DNA of 64,000 nt from Tigriopus japonicus (taxonomy: Eukaryota > Arthropoda > Copepoda > Harpacticoida > Harpacticidae): contig CM021322.1 of assembly GCA_010645155.1 (NCBI GenBank), forward strand, positions 6,403,149 to 6,467,148, in the 5' to 3' direction. Shown here one piece after another: positions 34,663 to 47,200 of this stretch. A model generated the notes under the pieces. The model saw nothing but the letters and a program-made list of their open reading frames with translations. It made no database searches and was not told the DNA's origin. Both the position numbers and the translations under genes were made by a program. Each line of letters starts with the position of its first letter. Position 1 is the stretch's first letter.

Positions 34663-37600
34663 GCAGTAGGTACTTTTACTTATTGTTGACTTGGTCTTAT
34701 GACGGATGAGTCAGTCCGTGAATGAACTCATTGGTAAATGAGTGCTCGGCCCATGTACCGTGCATATCTATATTCCAAGTCATCGTCGAGTCCTCCATTG
34801 ACGAATGAATGCCCAGATCATTTTGGACAGATCCGAGTCATCATGCAATTTTCCAATTACTTCGTAGGTAAACTCTCGAGAAGAGCCATTCGTTCGAACC
34901 ACGGCCAGGAAGCCATCATTACAATCATTTACCTCGCTCTCTTTCTCCAAGTTTTGTGATGGTATTGGTTGGCAAAAATGCCTACCAACTCTGCTAGAAC
35001 ATACTCGAGAGGTAGCAGTTCTTCCAAGCAAAGGCCACCGTGAACACCCGATTACCATGTCATGTTGGTCTTATTATGACTGATCCTCGGAAAACGGTTC
35101 GAGTTCATTACGACCATCATCATTACAGACAGAAAACACACACCGACATTCATTTTTTCCAACTACCTGGATCTCGAACACACACATATTGAATATTGGA
35201 ATGAGCGAGTCTTGTGTGTATTCATGAGACAGATTGTTGAGCTGGATCCAAGTCCAAATTCTGAAGGCTTGATGAGCTGATCTTAAGCCGAGATTCTGTC
35301 ACTGAATCTGACACGACAACCCACACTTGGCAATTTTTATCAATGAGGATTGTTCAAGAATGTTCCAACCGTTCACAGACACGTTTTCTTTTTCAAGTGT
35401 CGAAACCAAGGTTGGTGAGTATTCTAGTTAAAGACATAACTCATCTCTAGAGCCCGGAAGTGTTCAAAAGATTTCTCTTTTTGAAACTTTTTAAACTGAC
35501 CGTTACAAGTTTGGGGCATGTTTTATCCCATTCATAATACCCGTAGCAGTTTCATTTTATTCAGGTTTCGTCCTTTTGGTTTGTTTTATCCATCGTCCTT
35601 TCATCAATATGACCTTTGGAGTTAGCTTATGACTGTAGATTCAGAAAATGACCACAAGTGGCGCTGCTCAGAGAGTAAGAAGAACCCTCCTCATCGTTCA
35701 TAGCACCATTACTACATAACCTACACATCAGTCACTCTCAAGATTAGTCATTTCTGGTTACAAAAACGAATCACTCAAAATCCGGCCTCTAATCTAATTT
35801 TGTCCTTGGCTTGCCCGGCAAACCAGTTGGTTGTGTCATTTTGGCGGCTAAAAGCGACCAAAGGGGTGAAGATGAGCTTGGAAGGATTTTTCAATCAGAT
35901 TTCATAACCTCAAGACCGAGTGTGGCGAATGCAAATCACCGTCCTCGTCGACGTCAGTGTCTTGGTTGGTGGGCTAGCTGCCTCTTGTCTGTCTGTCATC
36001 CAAGATTGGGATTGGCGATAGTATTGGCCAATCTCTCGTTCGTTTATCAGGGCTCCTTCTCGTCGATTTCTTTCTTCACGAACATCTCTCTTTCTTTCTC
36101 TCTCTTGGCCTCTCCAGCTCTTGTTGGATGGTCGTGGGTTGTTGGTTTGTGCGGTTGGTTCCTCGTTCGTTCGGGAGCTTGGTTTTCATTGTCATGGGCT
36201 GAGCCTGTCAGCGTTGGATCATCATCCTCATCACCGTCATCGGTCTGGAGATCTGGTTCTCGTCGATTTTCTTTCTTTTCTATTTCATTGATATCAGATC
36301 AGCATCTTTGATGAATTCGCTGCTTGATGATCATGAGGAGGAGAATGATGAGGATCATGATGATGATGATGGGTAGCGAAGAATGAAGAAGATCCTCAAA
36401 GCCGACAAGTGCTCGAGTGAAACTTGAGGCGGACCCAATCTCCAAGAAACGACCTTTTCAAATTCCATGATTTTTTTCGCCCGTTGAGTTTTACGTTTCT
36501 TTCTTTTGGCCGTCTGTCTAAAGCGAACCACAAGGACGAATAACTTAGAGAAGAAGAACTTTTCTTTCTTTTAAGCTTCAAAAAATGGTATTAGGTAGGT
36601 AAACGTTTGAGAAGAGTGAAAATTTCCGTACACGCGTACTTTCCTTAAACTCTGGAACAACTGATTTGTTAGTAAGGTGGCTAAGCTAAGAAATCAAACA
36701 CTTCATTGTCCTCCACTATACATTTTAAACAACCCTTTAAAGCGACGCTCCTGTAAGTTCGGATGCTTCTGGACTCGTCAGTTTTCGAGCTCTTCTTGTT
36801 CGCCTCCCAAGTTGAGACACGAGACGATCTCTGTAGACAAAGTGTCGTCAGTCAAGACAACGAAGAGCGAAGAGAACAATTAGGATGCCTGCTTGTCCCT
36901 TCTCAGCAACTCAACTTGTTCAAACATCATTTGAGTTGGATCTTGGACTGCGAGATCTTGTACGTACGAGTAGAAGGAGCTACCATGAGTGAGTGAGCGA
37001 GTCGTTTCGAGTCCAATTGAGAAGAAAACCAAGGTGCCAGAGGCGACGACAACTTGTCTGCCAATCATCCCATCCATCCAGGGAAGCCCCTTTCCAATTC
37101 TAACCAACTCCACAGAGCCAGTTATACCATTACAAACCGAAACATAAGAAAACGCAAACGTGATATCCCGGCTCTCTCTGAGAGTATTTTCATGTCAGTT
37201 TTCATTGGCAAAACGTGTCATCTGGGAATGACATAATTATGGGCCCGGTTATGGTGTTGCCCACAAATGGAGCACAATGGCGGGTGGGCTTTTTGTGGGT
37301 CGGTGGTTAGAGGTCGCGTATTACACCGACGTATTTCTATTCCATATCGAGCCCGAAAGAATTTTGCGGAGAAGACGTCCGTCCAAAGCGAACAAAGACT
37401 CGAATGGATTCCTGCGGGACAAGAGAGAAGGTGTCAAAACGCACCTTGATGATGATTGAAATGACCCGGAGGCCAACCAGAGAACTACATACTAGGTACT
37501 AGCTAGGATCACTACAAGGATGGTGCTTCTGGCATTATGTAAACCTACAGTGTGTACGTACAGGACTTACCCACAGACAGACCCACATCAGACATGGAGA

Positions 37601-40600
37601 GTGATGAAGCAGAACAAGGCTGAGAAGTGTTCACCCATGACAGACGAAATTACACACCCGGATCACGGATTGTTTTGCATGTGACAGGTCGGAATTTTTT
37701 CCAACTCGATCCACGGTGGGAAAATGGCAAAGTGACTCACTTCTTTGCCTTTGTTGTCCACTCATCTCCTCTTGAGTTTTCATTTTGGACAAGGTCAAAC
37801 CGAGTTGTTGTGTCTTTAAATATCTCCAACTCACGAGAACCAACCAACTAGTCCCGAAACAAATGAATGCACGCGGTTTTTTGTGGCAAAGTACCGCAAA
37901 AATCTGGGTTCATTCTAAGAGCTCTCTTTCTTTCTTCATCTTCTTCTCTTTTTATGCGTGGAAGCTTGCTTTTTTTGCTCGTTTCCAAGTGCAATGCCAG
38001 CTCTTAGACTCCAAAATTTTGCTCCAACTTCAAGTCATGGTATTCCTGTCGTCTTCGTCAGGAGTGTAATAATCATTTGAACGTTAAAATGCCACTGTAA
38101 TTGTCCAAGAGCCATCATTAGCCTCGTTGCTGTTGTTGTTATTATTAGTCACTCGTACGCAGTCCGAAATTTTGCTACTACTACTATTATTACTATTAGT
38201 CTTCGCCAAGTGGCCATGTTGCAATTCAAACTTCTTTCTCGGATTTGGCCAGTGGGACTCGTCGGCTGGAAAAGCTCGCAAAAACGACAAAAACCGAGTT
38301 TTCTCTCTGCTTATTTTTTGCATTGAATCGCGAGTGCCTATTAGCGGACTCTGTCTCTCCATGTGAGTGACTGTTTTTGCACCCTCTTGAGGATTGGCTT
38401 CACATTCCTCAACCACAGACTTTTCTGCACAATCACCCTTATTCTGATTGAATTAGTGGCTAGATAGACGCTCAGATATTAAGAGATTCTCTTCTGTCCG
38501 CATGAATCATAAACTTCCTATTCAAACGTTCCCTTTATGAGTATTGCACAACGGAGAATGACCCTCTGAATATGAATCTGGATCTGTGGTCCAGTGAGTC
38601 CCCAGTTCAGACCCATTTAATGAAAGGTTTTCGCTCGCGGACTTGTCTCTGACTTGGTTGGACTGAATGGGAGCCCATTGCCAAAGGCTCTGTCATAAAT
38701 TCTCGGATCTTTTCCCTTTGTTCAATTGTGTGTGGACTTGCATTTTTCAAGTTTTCTTTTCTCTTGGCCCGTGTGCTCAGTAAAGGCTAAACTAAATGGG
38801 ACCAAACCATCAACTGAGACACTTCGGTGTCGAAACTTGCCTTTTGATCGTTTTGGTCTAAAATTTGACTTAAAATAGTGTAACATGCGTGTGTTGCCTG
38901 GCATATTTGGTTTGGTGTTCACTTTGCAGATGACATCCTAGCGTGGTCAAAAATGTTTTGCAAAAAAGGATAAGTTTTAAGAGAGAACACTTTTTTCATT
39001 CCCCACACCCCACTTTAATGAGTCAAGTCTAATACAATATATATTTCTTTGAGGCATTGTACCTCTTCAAAACTTTGATTATATTATAGCTTAGAGTGAA
39101 TTAGATAAGTTGTGAAAAACATGTTGGGCTAGTTGATTAAATTGTCTTTAAAAAAATATTAAAGCCCTCTATTTTTTTGGTTGTGATATTTTAGCGTCGC
39201 TACAAGGAATGGGATTCCCTGTAAATAATGTGACAAAGTCTTTTAGTATAACCTTGCAATGACAAATTTCAAAACATATCTACCTAATAAAAGTTTCTCC
39301 AATCTTTAGTGCAACTTTTCGATACCCTCAAAAATTTCACGCTATAAAAAGTGTTTTTCTGCACTTGCATTTGATAGGCTATTTGTTGATTAGCTTAAAA
39401 ACGAATGAAAGAGAAAGATCCTTCGCCATTTTGTCCTGTTATGAAGATCCTACCGCTCGCCAACTCTTTTGGAACCTTCTATTTTGAGTGTTTGTGAATG
39501 GCCATCCCAGTCTAGGTACCTATATTTAAGTGTTTTGACGAGATCCCTGCAAAAAGAAGACTCCTTTTTGGCTGGAAACCTCAGACATCTTGACGGCGAC
39601 TGCAAAAAAACAGTCCAAGATTTGCTGGGTGTGTGTAGTGTGTGTAGGCACCTTTGTGCGAGCTAAATACGAGTTTTGAAAAACCTCATGTGCCTGTGCT
39701 CCTCTTCTGTCTAGCTCAGTTTCTCAAGCTATCCATCCAGTACACACTCATTTCCATTACTCCAAGCCATATTTTTGAACCCATCAGGAGTGCTCATAAC
39801 TGTGACTGCGTCTGTCAGTCTGTTCAGGTTCAAGAGCTCCAAGGATCTGGGAACTTCTTGGCTTCAGTTCTGTAGGCTTATTTGTCTTCAGTGAGAAGTC
39901 ATAATTACTCCATGGCTAGGATTCATCTGCTGCTTTAACCCAATTGGAGCTGAGCTGTGTACCGACAGATTCAATTGGCATTTCCCTTGGTTCTTTTTCA
40001 CTCTCTAATCGGGAAAGGTTGTTATTTGTGAAACATTCTTTCTTCTTGACTTCAAGAGTTCAAACAAGTCCACTGTAGGAAAAATAATCGTAATAACCAT
40101 GGAGATAATCATAATAACAAGAGAGAAGCTGAGAGGTCTGTATTCGTACGTGAATAGATGCCATCTTGTGGGGACTTGAAATGGAACTGGGTGAAAACAC
40201 GGCGAATGTTGAACATTAGCATAATGGTCCCATTCCCCAAACTGAGGAGGAAACAAAAACACTCACTGATCCTCCTCAGGAAATATGTAATTGGCAAAAA
40301 ATGGCATCCTCAGACCATACAAATGCCAAAAAGGCAACAGCACTCACTTGTTTCTGGACAACCCCCTAGCAAAACAAGTGGCGTGGTGTTTTTTTTGCAT
40401 GTTGTCGTTGTTATCATTATTTTCGTTCTCATTATTGTCTCTGTTCGCTACGGCTTTTTAGCTCTGCCTCTGGCCATATTCCAACTGTTTTAAGTCAATG
40501 TGTTTAGCCATATTCATATTTCATGGCCCGGATAACAAATTATACTTGGAGTTTGAACCTTATTTTTTGAAGAGAAATGGAACCTGGAAGTGAGCTTCAA

Positions 40601-41695
40601 ATTTGCTCTCCAATGAAAAAAGCCCATTGGGCTTCGTCAGAGTTTGCCAGGTATGACGAAAAAGCAATTTAAGACAAAATAAACGTTGAACCTTCTTCTG
40701 GCATTTTATTTTCAAATGATTGTTATGGCTCCTGCCTTTTTGCGATCGTGAGCTGAGAAACAAGGCAATTAATTTTGGGACGTGACCAACCAAATGACTT
40801 GTTGTTATGAGTGTCTAACGAATGTGGTTGCCGGCTTTTTTTTTGAAATGTTTTCTTTATTTATATAACAATTATCAAGTGTATAATAGTCTTAATGAAT
40901 GATGGTGTCCATGATAATCATAAGGATGTGAACGATATTGTTATGGTAGCAATGAGTGAAGTTTTGTTCATACAAGTATGGTAAGGGGTAGTTCAAACTA
41001 GAGCTCTAAGGATTAGCTTGGCCAGGAATAAATACTTGTTGCGATCGATCAGTTTGGGATGGGTGTGGACAAATGCAATCGAATTCTATGGAAAATATCT
41101 AAAGATGGATTGAATTGACTAAGTGCACCAACGACCACGCCCCAATTTCTGAAATCGGCCATGCTTTTGAGGAGCTCAAGCCATCATGCTTACTTGGTTG
41201 CTTGGAAACCGAAATCGAAACTGTGACACCTACCTACGTTCATAAGATTCGTAGATCGAAATCGAACTAAGAGCCGAGTGAAGTAAGGAGGAAAACAACG
41301 AAGGAAGCGATCTGGATCTAACGCTGAATGCGTGAGCTTCAGATCCAGCTTGACTGACGTCTCGGGCCTCTGAGCGCATTAAAAGGGCTTCTTCGTTTGG
41401 GGAGCTAATGGTTTATTTCAAGACCGGATCATTCAAATCAAAACGAGGTTTGGCCTTCTCGGGGGTTAATTCGATTGGCAAAAACACGAGCAGAACTAAA
41501 AGAACAAGGAGGAGGAGGAGGAGGAGCTGTTCTTCATCTCATTATGTAACAACACTTGAAAGTTGAAGGGATTGGATTTAGATTGGCTAGTCTACAGTGA
41601 GAACTGTTCATAGTATTTAATTAGGAGAATTCGAGGAGTAGCGGTGAATGACGAGGCTAACAATGATAATCGTGGTAAAGCATTTGGGACAATAG

Positions 41696-41707
41696 CAGTA
41701 GTAGTAA

Positions 41708-41744
<37 letters not shown>
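41696..41744. repeat. (AGT)n microsatellite
   Basis: About 16 AGT units with a single AAT interruption near the start. It produces the poly-Val frame seen on the plus strand, which is not a gene. Confidence 0.9.
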
Positions 41745-42965
41745 CATCATAGATTCATTTGGGTTGGTTGGTTTGGTAATGGCATCAATAATGAAGATCA
41801 GGAGGAGTGTGTTTTCATGCTGCTTTTGCGGGAATCGTGTGTATGTATTTGTGTGTGTGGATGGGAATCTACGTGATGAGTGAAGGGGTTAAGTACGTCA
41901 ATAGGATTTGTTTGTCTTCACTGGTTGGAGCGGTGATACTTGCTTTGGGTCGATCCAGTCAGTGCAGTTCTTGGTGTAGTTTAAAGTGGTATTATTATGG
42001 CACAAATCATTGGAGGAGGAAGAGAGGGGGAGAAGAATAAGACAGAAATGCATCCCAAATGACGACGACGACGATGATGATGATTGCGAATCAGATTTCT
42101 TCTAGGGTTTCCTTTGCCCAGCACTCAGGGGGCGTCGATTGTGGCATTTGTGCATCAAAGAACTCATTTTGGGCTTCACAAGCAAACACCAACACGCTAA
42201 CTAGAGCGTGTTGTTGTTTCGAGTCCGTTTGTAGTTTGAAATACTTGGATGCGCGAGCTCGAGAGCAAAACCAAGTAGTGGCTTATGGATGGATGTATGT
42301 AGAACTACGTACTACATTCGTCTGCGGGTCCACAAGAGCGAGTTGCGAGATTGGGCTCGTTCAGCTTTCGTCTGAATCCTTGAATTAATTAGCACTGCCG
42401 AACAAAGAGGAACCATTGAAGGGAAATAAATTCTTGGCAAATCCAATGGTTGGCGCGTCTGCAAAACAAAGAACCCTTCGTTTATGATTCATTATATATA
42501 GAGAGAGAGACTCCACGTAAGGCCAGCACAAGCTAGTTGTGAGTGAGGAAGATTCTACCTCACGTCTGGGTTGATATGGGATTCAAATGTTTATTTTATG
42601 ATTGCCCGCCCGCTAGACCCAAGATTCATCGAACCCCCAACCAATGCCATTGGGCCACCATATCAAGTTATAGCATTACATGCATGTACGTATACGTGTG
42701 TGTGTGTGGCAAATCAAGAGAAAGGTAAGTGAACCTGGGCAGCTTCAAGTCAGAGTAACAACAACACCATCATCATCGTCATAATAATCAAGTATCTCTC
42801 TCTAGTACATTTGCTACCTCACCAGCAGCAAGAACTCTGAGCCACCGTTCCAACCTCAACCGTCGTCGGTCCTACCTTGAGCCGAAATAATGGAGGACCA
42901 TATCTGCATCTATCTGTCAAGTAGGTGCCTACCAATTATCATTACAAAGTCTCTCGAATCAACCT

Positions 42966-43001
42966 ACCACCACCACCACCACCACCACCACCACCACTAC
43001 C
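42966..43001. repeat. (ACC)n microsatellite
   Basis: Eleven near-perfect ACC units, downstream of the last located dac exon and within the presumed dac transcription unit. Confidence 0.9.
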
Positions 43002-43566
43002 ATCCGTGGACTCGGCAGCTGGGCAAATGATTCAAGTAAGTCTCTCATTCCCTTTGAAGCCTCAGTACCTCTCGTCTCTACCGAAAACAACCGGGCACGT
43101 TCGAGCAATGGCAGAACTGCGTTGTATTCCCTGATCGTTATCATACATACACGGTAGTATTGGTAGCAATGGTTCTCTTTCTCGAATGACTGTACTGATA
43201 AACTTCTACCAAGACCAACTAGCCTAAAGTGATGGTTGTTGTTCGTTGGTTCTCTCTCATTTGGTTCGCACATGCGCCATCCCGCTGGCTACCTCCACCA
43301 TCTTCCAGCCATTCACAAGAGGCAGGTAAACACATACGTACATCTATCCGTGTGTTATCTCTCTTTCGCTGGCTCAGGCACCCATACGTACTCCGCACAC
43401 GCACACACACACTCATAGTGCATGAGCCCCTTAACCCCCGCACACCACAGTCAAACCACTCAGAAGGAATGTACACCCAGATTCAAGCCATAGAAGTTGA
43501 TTGCCGTGGCAGACCAAAGGTAGCTAACTACGTATTGTACTCCAAGTATGGATTGTTTTGGCTTAC

Positions 43567-44217
43567 CTCTGGGAGGGGTGGAAGATCCGCCAACATTGGG
43601 ATTGCCGCCTCCAATGGCGGCACCAGCGTTGCCGCCACGACTGCTGCCGTTCTTGCCGTTGTCGCTGGTGCTACTGACTTTGGCGTTGTATTGCGGGTGG
43701 AGTGACGACGACGAGGATTTGTTCAAGCCGTTGTTGTCCTCGTCGTCCTCGTCCTCCTCACCTACACTCGAGCCATCGTGGCTTTTGGGCGTGGAAGGTA
43801 ACCCCGGCGAGTCATCGCCCGCCCCTCGTTGTCCCAAAGAGTCTCGTCGGGATTGTCCGTAATTGGAACCTCGACCCCCCTCGAGGGAGTCCGACGAGTC
43901 TTTTCGAATATCGGTTGACTCGTTCATCTGCTTGTCCTCCATCTCTTTCTGCAGGGACTCGGTGATCCGCTTGAGAGTCTCGGCACTCGTCATCTTCAAG
44001 GCCTCCTCCATTTGCACCCGTCGCTTGGTTTCTAGTTCCAATTGCTCTTGGAGTTTGCGGCGATAGCGTTTCTCCTTCTTGAATCGCTTCAGATAGATCT
44101 GGCTGTTCTTCTTCATTTCTTCCAACTCCTCGTGAATTGAGCCACTGGGGGTTGTTCTTGACACTGGGGCCTTGTTCGGTTGTCCCTTGCTCAGGCCAAT
44201 ATCAGTCTTAGGGTCAG
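43567..44217 (-). CDS. dac: dac exon 6: DACHbox-C coiled coil
   Basis: 651 bp; acceptor TATTGCTTCCAG after a 70-bp intron, donor CCCAGAG|GTAAGC. Encodes the C-terminal Dach box: a charged coiled coil from EELEEMKK through RRKLQEQLELETKRR to EMEDKQ, the segment used for protein-protein contacts. A Ser/Gly/Asp-rich tail with many SP and SS sites follows. If the donor is not used, the frame reads 35 residues into the intron and stops at 43460. The tail ends in phase 1, so another exon is expected. Confidence 0.93.
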
Positions 44218-47200
44218 CTGGAAGCAATAAAGAATATAAGATAGTTTCTTAGGGACACTGCTCATATTTTCTCAAGTTCAAACTTACATTTGGTAATGGT
44301 GGGACTCTCGTCCTTTTTGGCGTTCTCGACAGCCATCTTGAGAAGGGCTTGAATGTTGCCTATGAGGCCGTACACGGAGTTCAATTGACCATCGCCACCG
44401 CCAGTTTGCCCGCTAGCCGCAGCCATGGCGGCCATGTTCTCTACGAGATTACTCGGGAAACCCGGAATGGAGGTGGGGTTGACGGGCCCTTTGCCGTTGG
44501 CTAGGATGTCTCGATTGTTGTTCTCCTTGTCCTCTTTCTTATCTGACACGGGAGCAATATCATCGTCGGAGACGACGTCCTCCTCCTCCTCGACATCGCC
44601 CAGGCGGTGATGTCCCGGTTCGGATATGGGAGATTCACTGCCCGAGGGTTTTGACAGATTCAAGACTGGGCTGCCGCCCCCATCGCGGTGCTGCTGCTGC
44701 TGTTGTTGCTGTTGATGGTGATGCGGGTGATCGGAGTGATTCCGGTGGAGGCTGCTCCGCTCCAAACTGTCGCGTCGGGCATCATGATGCATACGGGAAG
44801 AGCGGTCCTTCTCCTCTGACGACGATAAACCATCCGAATGTCTTCGGTCTCGTTTGTCTTGATCGGCTGCAGCGGCAGCTGCGGCTGCGGCAGCAGCAGC
44901 TGCGGCACGTTCTTGCTGATCCTGAAGCGTTCTTTGGCCTTCCCTCATTCTGTGGGACGAAAGGAAAAGACGAGAATCAGTCTCAAGATCCTTGACCCAG
45001 TGACCCTTATTCCCAACTCGATCGGAGGATATATGACCAATAACCACTTACACCACCATCCATCCCCTCCTCGGGCGAGGACTCAATTTCCTGTGGTTTT
45101 AACCTTCTCTTAATCAAATTTTCTCCTCTTCACACCCCAGGGGGGATCCCTTTCTCTCCGTGTCTACCCTATCTGCTGTCTTTCCTCACTTCCCTCCCCC
45201 TCGTTCCTCCTCCTCCTCCTCTTCCTCCTCCTCATTCTGTTCCTATTCCTGCCAGCATCTCCTTGGTCGTGACCATATCTTTAGGGTTGGATGCCCATTA
45301 AAGCGGAGGCAAAGAAGAGAACCAGTGAGATGGGATTTGACGATGAGTGAGTTGTGGTCTTCAAATCGAATGTTCCACTTTGAATGCTTATATCCTGTCT
45401 GCGCACACTGAGGAGAATTGCGTGGACGAACTAGCGTATTTTCCCCCTGAGCACCCCGCCAGAGATCAAGAATCAGGTTTTCTCTGCAGTGTCCTGAGGC
45501 AACGTGTCGATTGGAAAGCGTAGCCAAGCTGCCTGGGTGGGTGGGTCTGTTACGTGAAACAGGGGAATACTAAGCAGATAACGGGTGGTACAAGAGTAAG
45601 CAAGGAGGCATAGTGGACGTCGGAAAATAATCCGTTGTGTGCTGTCTCCAGGTCAGCAGGCCAGCCAAGTTCCTCCGCGTGAAAAAGAAGCCTCCTGCCT
45701 TGGTTCGAAATTACTTTTGGTCCCAACAGCCAGCCCGCTTAAGCGGTTCCAAACCCAGCCATTACCCCATTTTGGCACGTGTCAGGATAAAAAAGCGAAA
45801 AAAATGAAATAACCAATATCGGTGTGACCGGGGTGATTAATAATCCCATTCCTCTTTCCCAACAGAACTACGAAGCTCGCCATCTTCTCTCTCTCTCTCT
45901 TTCCCTCCCTCCATTTTAGCGTGGAGGATTCCAACAGCCATTCTATCTGTACTGAACGGTTCCCTTTTTATCTTTTTCTCATATTCATGGACCCACGAAA
46001 CTGATATCAAGCTGGAATTTGAGACCAGTCGGTGATGACTGATGATGAATCTGGTTCTGACTCGGTCCGTTTCATTAGTGTGCAAATCTCCAAACGTCCT
46101 TTTTGTGAGCTTACAATGGCGTGTCATTTGAATCAAACCCAATCCTCTGTATTTTCTTGGAGGGTGAGTTCAAGGAGCTATGGGAAAAGTGCTGGATGAT
46201 GAGGTTCCACCGAGGGAAAAAGACATTTGGGTGGTTCAATTCTTTCTTACGACTCGTCTCCCTTCGTTTTCATTGAATGTGATTCTAAACGAGCCATTAT
46301 TAGCTACCTTCGTGAATCGCACAAAGCAAGGGAGCCAACCAGGAGTCAATGACTGCCAGTACTGAACCATTGGTGGTACAAGGTACACAAACGGTTGTTA
46401 GGGTTAACGTCAAGGAAATGTGAAATTTGTTTTCACTCCCCCCTTCCCGTCCCACTAAAATAGCATACGAATATGGTACTTAATCCACCGTGATGAACTG
46501 TGCAAGCAAGTACTGCAACTCTACTGTATGTATGTACAACATCAAAGCCTCAGTAACTACGGCATTATTGCTACCGATTACCTTCAGGGTGGTGGTGTTT
46601 GTAGTTTGAATGGCACTATATATTTCAATTTGAGTCAAGAGAGAAGAAACCGAGGAGTAAAAGAAGATCACAGAAACCAAATCGATGAGTTTTGCCAGCA
46701 TTAGTGCTTGGTTGTCAACCAAGGTCTAAAGATAGTTTATCAGAGATCAGTTGGCATAATTAAGTTGGAAATTGAAGCCATGTTTTGAATCGACGTCAAT
46801 TTAAGCTTGAATTTGAAATAAGTTGGCTGGCTCGTTGACGATTGAGTTGATCTCGCGTCAAAAGCAGGTGCTTCGTTGGCTCGATCGTCGTTTACATAAC
46901 GATTATTTCCACTCGAGGATGGTTTGAAACTCTTATGAACTTGAGGCTTTCATATGCTGAATGCAGATATGATGTACGTAAGCGTAAAAGGTCTCTCCTT
47001 CAAAAATGTTGCTTTCCATGAAAGCGGACTTCGTGTGAACACGTTTCGGTCGTTCATTACGTAACCATAAATTGAAAATGATTCTTCTCTCGAAAGCAAC
47101 TGACTAAGAGCCTGAACAGCATGAGGATCATTTGACAAGACCAGAATTGGTGTGGCTTGTACTCAAGACTATCTCTGTACATGATGGTAAATCTCGCTCT

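Larger units (their letters stand above)
34663..43140. other. 8.5-kb stretch between the open frame and dac
   Basis: No protein-coding frame I can support. It probably includes dac 3' UTR and regulatory DNA, since the end of dac is not located. Simple repeats: (AGT)n 41696-41744, (AGG)n 41507-41525, GATGAT runs near 36340-36372. No transposon recognised. Confidence 0.4.

Noticed and set aside
35811..36311. 166-codon plus-strand frame with hydrophobic stretches
   Set aside because: No ATG at its start, Ser/Trp-rich translation of TC-rich DNA, no family.
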